Shown here one piece after another: positions 61,366-64,000 of a stretch of 64,000 nucleotides of DNA (position 1 is the first letter of the stretch; each line of letters starts with the position of its first letter). A program made the translations under genes and the position numbers. Under the pieces are notes generated by a model. It was not told the DNA's origin. It saw only the letters and a list, made by a program, of their open reading frames with translations, and searched no databases. Origin of the DNA: Niabella sp. Lineage in GTDB: Bacteria > Bacteroidota > Bacteroidia > Chitinophagales > Chitinophagaceae. The stretch spans positions 62,001 to 126,000 of the forward strand of contig JAGIAT010000009.1 of assembly GCA_017744715.1 (NCBI GenBank), given 5' to 3'.

Positions 61366-61857
61366 TCAACTCCGCATATTTTCGATCTGCAGCGGTACAC
61401 CCAGTTCCCAGCCTTTGGAAGCCTGGATTACGCTTTGCAGGTCGTCGATCTTTTTGCCGGTAACCCGCACCACGTCTTCGTGAATGGAAGCCTGCACTTT
61501 TAACCCCGCGTCCTTGATCAGCTTCACGATTTTTTTTGCATCTTCCTGCTTAATGCCGTTGCGTACTTCCACTTCCTTTTTCCATGCCTTTCCCACCTGA
61601 CTCCCGCTCTTGCTTAAATCAAAAGCTTCCGGGGCGATACCCTGTTTATGAGCGCGGTTTACCAGTACATCCAGCAACTGCGTCATCTTCATATCGTCCT
61701 CCGTTTCCACATTGATCTTAAACGTTTTTTTATCCAGGTCGATCACCACATGGGATCCCTTAAAGTCAAAGCGGTTGGTAATTTCCTTTTTCACCACATT
61801 AACGGCATTATCCAGCGCCTGAGCGTCTACTTTGCTGGCAAAATCAAAAGAAGGCAT
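61366..61857 (-). CDS. YajQ-family nucleotide (cyclic di-GMP)-binding protein
   Basis: A 163-residue protein from an ATG at 61857. PSFDFASKVDAQALDNAVNVVKKEI at the start, GSQVGKAWKKEVEVRNGI, and the C-terminal VRVTGKKIDDLQSVIQ are the two RNP-like halves of YajQ. Some members bind cyclic di-GMP. Confidence 0.95.
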   Translation of the reverse strand: MPSFDFASKVDAQALDNAVNVVKKEITNRFDFKGSHVVIDLDKKTFKINVETEDDMKMTQLLDVLVNRAHKQGIAPEAFDLSKSGSQVGKAWKKEVEVRNGIKQEDAKKIVKLIKDAGLKVQASIHEDVVRVTGKKIDDLQSVIQASKGWELGVPLQIENMRS

Positions 61858-61963
61858 ATCAGAAGAATTTAGAATTTGAATGTAAAATTTAAAATTACTA
61901 AGAACTACGCAAATATCGAATTTACAATATAAAATAAAACGCCTGCCCGGGGTCCATCACTCA

Positions 61964-62578
61964 TTACTCCGGCAAGCCATCCGCCGGTTGCAGGTTATTT
62001 TCCTGCAGGCCCCAATCCATCCGCAACTGCTGCTGATAGGGCAAATCAGCCGCTATTTCATATAACCCCGCAGCCGACCGCTGGCGGAATGCTTCATAAA
62101 TGCTAACGGCACAGGCCACGCTGATGTTCAGCGACTGGATCATTCCCACTTGCGGTACAATAAAATTGCCGTCGGCCAGGCGCCTTATTTCCTCACTAAC
62201 ACCGGCATGCTCATTGCCAAATACCAGGGCAATGTTCTGCAGGAAATCCAGCTTATACAAAGGCACCGCATCCGAGCTCAGATGGGTAGTAAGCACCTTA
62301 TCATAACGGCTTCTCAAAACCGAAAAGCAGGCTTCCGCATTATCAAACTGGTGTACCGACATCCATTTTGCAGCACCGGAACTGCTCCGGGCGCCCCATT
62401 TTTTATGACGGGGTATCTTTGTGGTTAAAATGTACACATCCTGGATTCCTACCGCATCACAACTGCGCATTACCGCTGATATGTTATGCGGATCAAATAC
62501 ATTTTCAAGTACGACGCCCAGCCCCTGCTGACGCCTGCGGATCACTTTTTCCAGCGTTTCCCTTCGTTCATTGGTCAT
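61964..62578 (-). CDS. TrmH/SpoU-family RNA 2'-O-methyltransferase
   Basis: A 204-residue protein from an ATG at 62578. SPOUT motifs: VVLENVFDPHNISAVMRSCDAVG (motif 1), VFGNEHAGVSEEIRRLAD (motif 2), VPQVGMIQSLNISVACAVSIYE (motif 3, knot). TrmH-like; tRNA G18 is a possible target. -7 box TACATTTG at 62601-62608. Confidence 0.93.
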   Translation of the reverse strand: MTNERRETLEKVIRRRQQGLGVVLENVFDPHNISAVMRSCDAVGIQDVYILTTKIPRHKKWGARSSSGAAKWMSVHQFDNAEACFSVLRSRYDKVLTTHLSSDAVPLYKLDFLQNIALVFGNEHAGVSEEIRRLADGNFIVPQVGMIQSLNISVACAVSIYEAFRQRSAAGLYEIAADLPYQQQLRMDWGLQENNLQPADGLPE

Positions 62579-62600
62579 GAAAACTCCATCTGGTGAAGCG

Positions 62601-62634
62601 CAAATGTAGTTACAAATTACGGATGCCCGGACAA
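62601..62634 (-). promoter_or_regulatory. Promoter candidate for the TrmH-family gene
   Basis: TACATTTG (62601-62608 on the minus strand) with TTG (62632-62634) 23 bp upstream, slightly long for the consensus. 22 nt before the ATG. Confidence 0.4.
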
Positions 62635-62778
62635 CGGGTCTTCCGGCACTTCGTAATCCCGGTGCAGAACGCCGGAAATACTTAATAATAATTTAAAACC
62701 CAATGGGGTGTAAACATCGATTATTCCCCGTAATTCTGCCGATAAAGTGTTATTATTGTGAGTATACACCGAAAAGAT

Positions 62779-64000
62779 ATGCAGAAGGTTATCCCCAGGG
62801 ACATCAGTTGGCTGGCCTTTAACGGCCGGGTATTGCAGGAAGCCGCAGACCCTACCGTTCCGCTGAAGGAGCGGATCAAATTCCTTGGAATCTTTTCCAA
62901 TAACCGGGATGAATTTTTCAGGGTCCGGATCGCTTCGCTGAAGCGGATGCTGCGGATCGAGTCTAAACTGAATATGCATCCCGAGAAAAATCCTAAAAAG
63001 ATCCTGGATCAGATTCACCGGCTGATGACCGATCAGCAGGAGGAATTTGAAAGGGTTTGGAAAAACGTGCAGCGCAGTCTGAACCGGAATAAGATCTATT
63101 TAAAAACAGGCACCCAGCTAACGGTAACCCAGAAAAAATTCATACGGGAATTTTATGAATCGGAGATCAGCCCGAACATCATTCCCCTGATGATTGAAAA
63201 TATCAAAAAGTTTCCCGCTCTCCGCGATAAGTCTATTTTCCTGGGTGTGGTGATGCGGAAGAGTTTTAACCGGCAAGACCGGAAATATGCGATCATTGAG
63301 GTTCCGGTTACGGCCGTAGGACGGTTTATTGAGCTTCCCTCCCGTTCCAGCCAGCACGATATCATGCTGCTGGAAGATGCCATTATATCCAACCTGCCGG
63401 ATATTTTCCGTTTCCTGGGCTACGACGAGTTTAGGGCGCATATCTTTAAATTTACGCGGGATGCGGAACTGGATATCGACACGGCCGACAATACTTCGAT
63501 CATCCAGAAACTGGAAACGGGTCTTAAAAACAGGAAGAAAGGTACACCGGTACGCTTTACCTATGACGAGCGTATGGATCCTGACCTGCTGGACTACCTG
63601 GTGACCCGTATGGGATTTGGCAAACAGGACGCCATCAGTCCCGCAGGCGCCATTCATAACTTTCGTCATTTCATTGACTTTCCGTCGAAGGTATTTAAGA
63701 ATGTAAGCCGGAGAAAAGAGCCGTTTGACCATCCCCTGCTGCTGGAACAGCGCATTTCGGATGTGATCATGCACCGCGATGTAATGCTGAGTTATCCTTA
63801 TCACAATTTCACGCCCACCATCGATCTGATCCGCGAAGCTGCTTTTGACCCGGATGTGGTGTCGATCAAGATTACCTGCTACCGCCTTGCTTCACAGTCG
63901 AAGATCGTCAATGCCCTCATCAATGCTGTACGTAACGGCAAGGAGGTTACGGTAATGCTGGAATTGAAAGCCCGCTTTGATGAAGAAGCGAATATGGAAT
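62779..64000 (+). CDS. ppk1: Polyphosphate kinase 1 (N-terminal part, runs off the window)
   Basis: Read from an ATG at 62779 (an in-frame GTG at 62758 would add seven residues); 407 residues are inside the window. The N-terminus IPRDISWLAFNGRVLQEA, DEFFRVRIAS, and near the edge SYPYHNFTPTIDLIREAAFDPDVVSIKITCYRLA match PPK1 N, head and catalytic domains. It polymerises phosphate from ATP into polyphosphate. Divergent from the TrmH-family gene. Confidence 0.95.
   Translation, partial: MQKVIPRDISWLAFNGRVLQEAADPTVPLKERIKFLGIFSNNRDEFFRVRIASLKRMLRIESKLNMHPEKNPKKILDQIHRLMTDQQEEFERVWKNVQRSLNRNKIYLKTGTQLTVTQKKFIREFYESEISPNIIPLMIENIKKFPALRDKSIFLGVVMRKSFNRQDRKYAIIEVPVTAVGRFIELPSRSSQHDIMLLEDAIISNLPDIFRFLGYDEFRAHIFKFTRDAELDIDTADNTSIIQKLETGLKNRKKGTPVRFTYDERMDPDLLDYLVTRMGFGKQDAISPAGAIHNFRHFIDFPSKVFKNVSRRKEPFDHPLLLEQRISDVIMHRDVMLSYPYHNFTPTIDLIREAAFDPDVVSIKITCYRLASQSKIVNALINAVRNGKEVTVMLELKARFDEEANME

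Noticed and set aside
63118..63804. A 228-codon minus-strand frame
   Set aside because: Mirror of the clear polyphosphate kinase reading on the plus strand.

Overview
The window looks like one continuous piece of a Bacteroidota chromosome, most likely Chitinophagaceae (a Niabella/Chitinophaga-like genome; genus uncertain). The evidence is the gene families (DUF1599, a BT_3928-type DoxX protein, DUF3822, DUF7674, M56-TonB fusions, NamZ/DUF1343, bacillithiol-type YpdA), -7 boxes of the TAnnTTTG type with TTG/TTTG about 20 bp upstream, weak Shine-Dalgarno sites and Lys/Asn/Thr-rich proteins. I see no prophage, insertion-sequence transposase, CRISPR array or tRNA.

Layout. 1-3351: a YfbK-type VWA lipoprotein (cut by the window edge), an unknown lipoprotein and a secreted coiled-coil repeat protein. 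3652-12783: a phenylalanine/tyrosine catabolic locus (aromatic amino acid hydroxylase, aminotransferase, 4-hydroxyphenylpyruvate dioxygenase, homogentisate dioxygenase, fumarylacetoacetate hydrolase-family protein, flavin reductase-like protein, and a DinB protein). A small GxxExxY gene unit bounded by a perfect 25-bp inverted repeat sits inside it. 12999-24977: housekeeping and stress genes (EVE, an FAD oxidoreductase with no visible normal start codon, DUF72, DciA-like, a DUF3472-like secreted protein, an orphan OppB-type permease, BT_3928/DUF1599 divergent from folP, thioredoxin, two tandem FKBP lipoproteins, NrnA-type DHH phosphoesterase divergent from ndk). 25324-29878: trhO and a BlaI-M56-M56 operon with two evenly spaced operator palindromes. 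30016-37424: membrane protein, penicillin acylase, TPR protein, SPFH plus ribbon-helix-helix protein, SGNH hydrolase, phytase-like esterase.

37672-38080 is RNase P RNA on the minus strand. 38149-49401 holds DUF2027-Smr, an APC permease, a prenyl synthase, DUF7674, RNase R-LpxK-5-formyl-THF cyclo-ligase, RsmD-DUF3822 and NamZ. 49617-54619 holds thiolase, YpdA, PDH E1-beta and an NtrC-like regulator without a DNA-binding domain. 54690-58928 is a small glycan/export group (fucosyltransferase-like protein, ABC exporter, GT4). 58939-64000 holds tpiA, a GlmU-family protein, ribosomal protein L31 type B, YajQ, a SpoU methyltransferase and the start of ppk1.

How the genes work together: the aromatic cluster would take Phe to Tyr, 4-hydroxyphenylpyruvate, homogentisate and on to fumarylacetoacetate cleavage. 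Maleylacetoacetate isomerase and pterin recycling are not in the window. Most other genes form short conserved housekeeping operons.

The strongest candidates for something undescribed are the GxxExxY inverted-repeat unit inside the tyrosine operon, the family of degenerate repeats sitting just after stop codons, -7 boxes placed 3-7 nt before start codons (leaderless mRNAs?), and the two-site BlaI operator driving two M56-TonB proteins.
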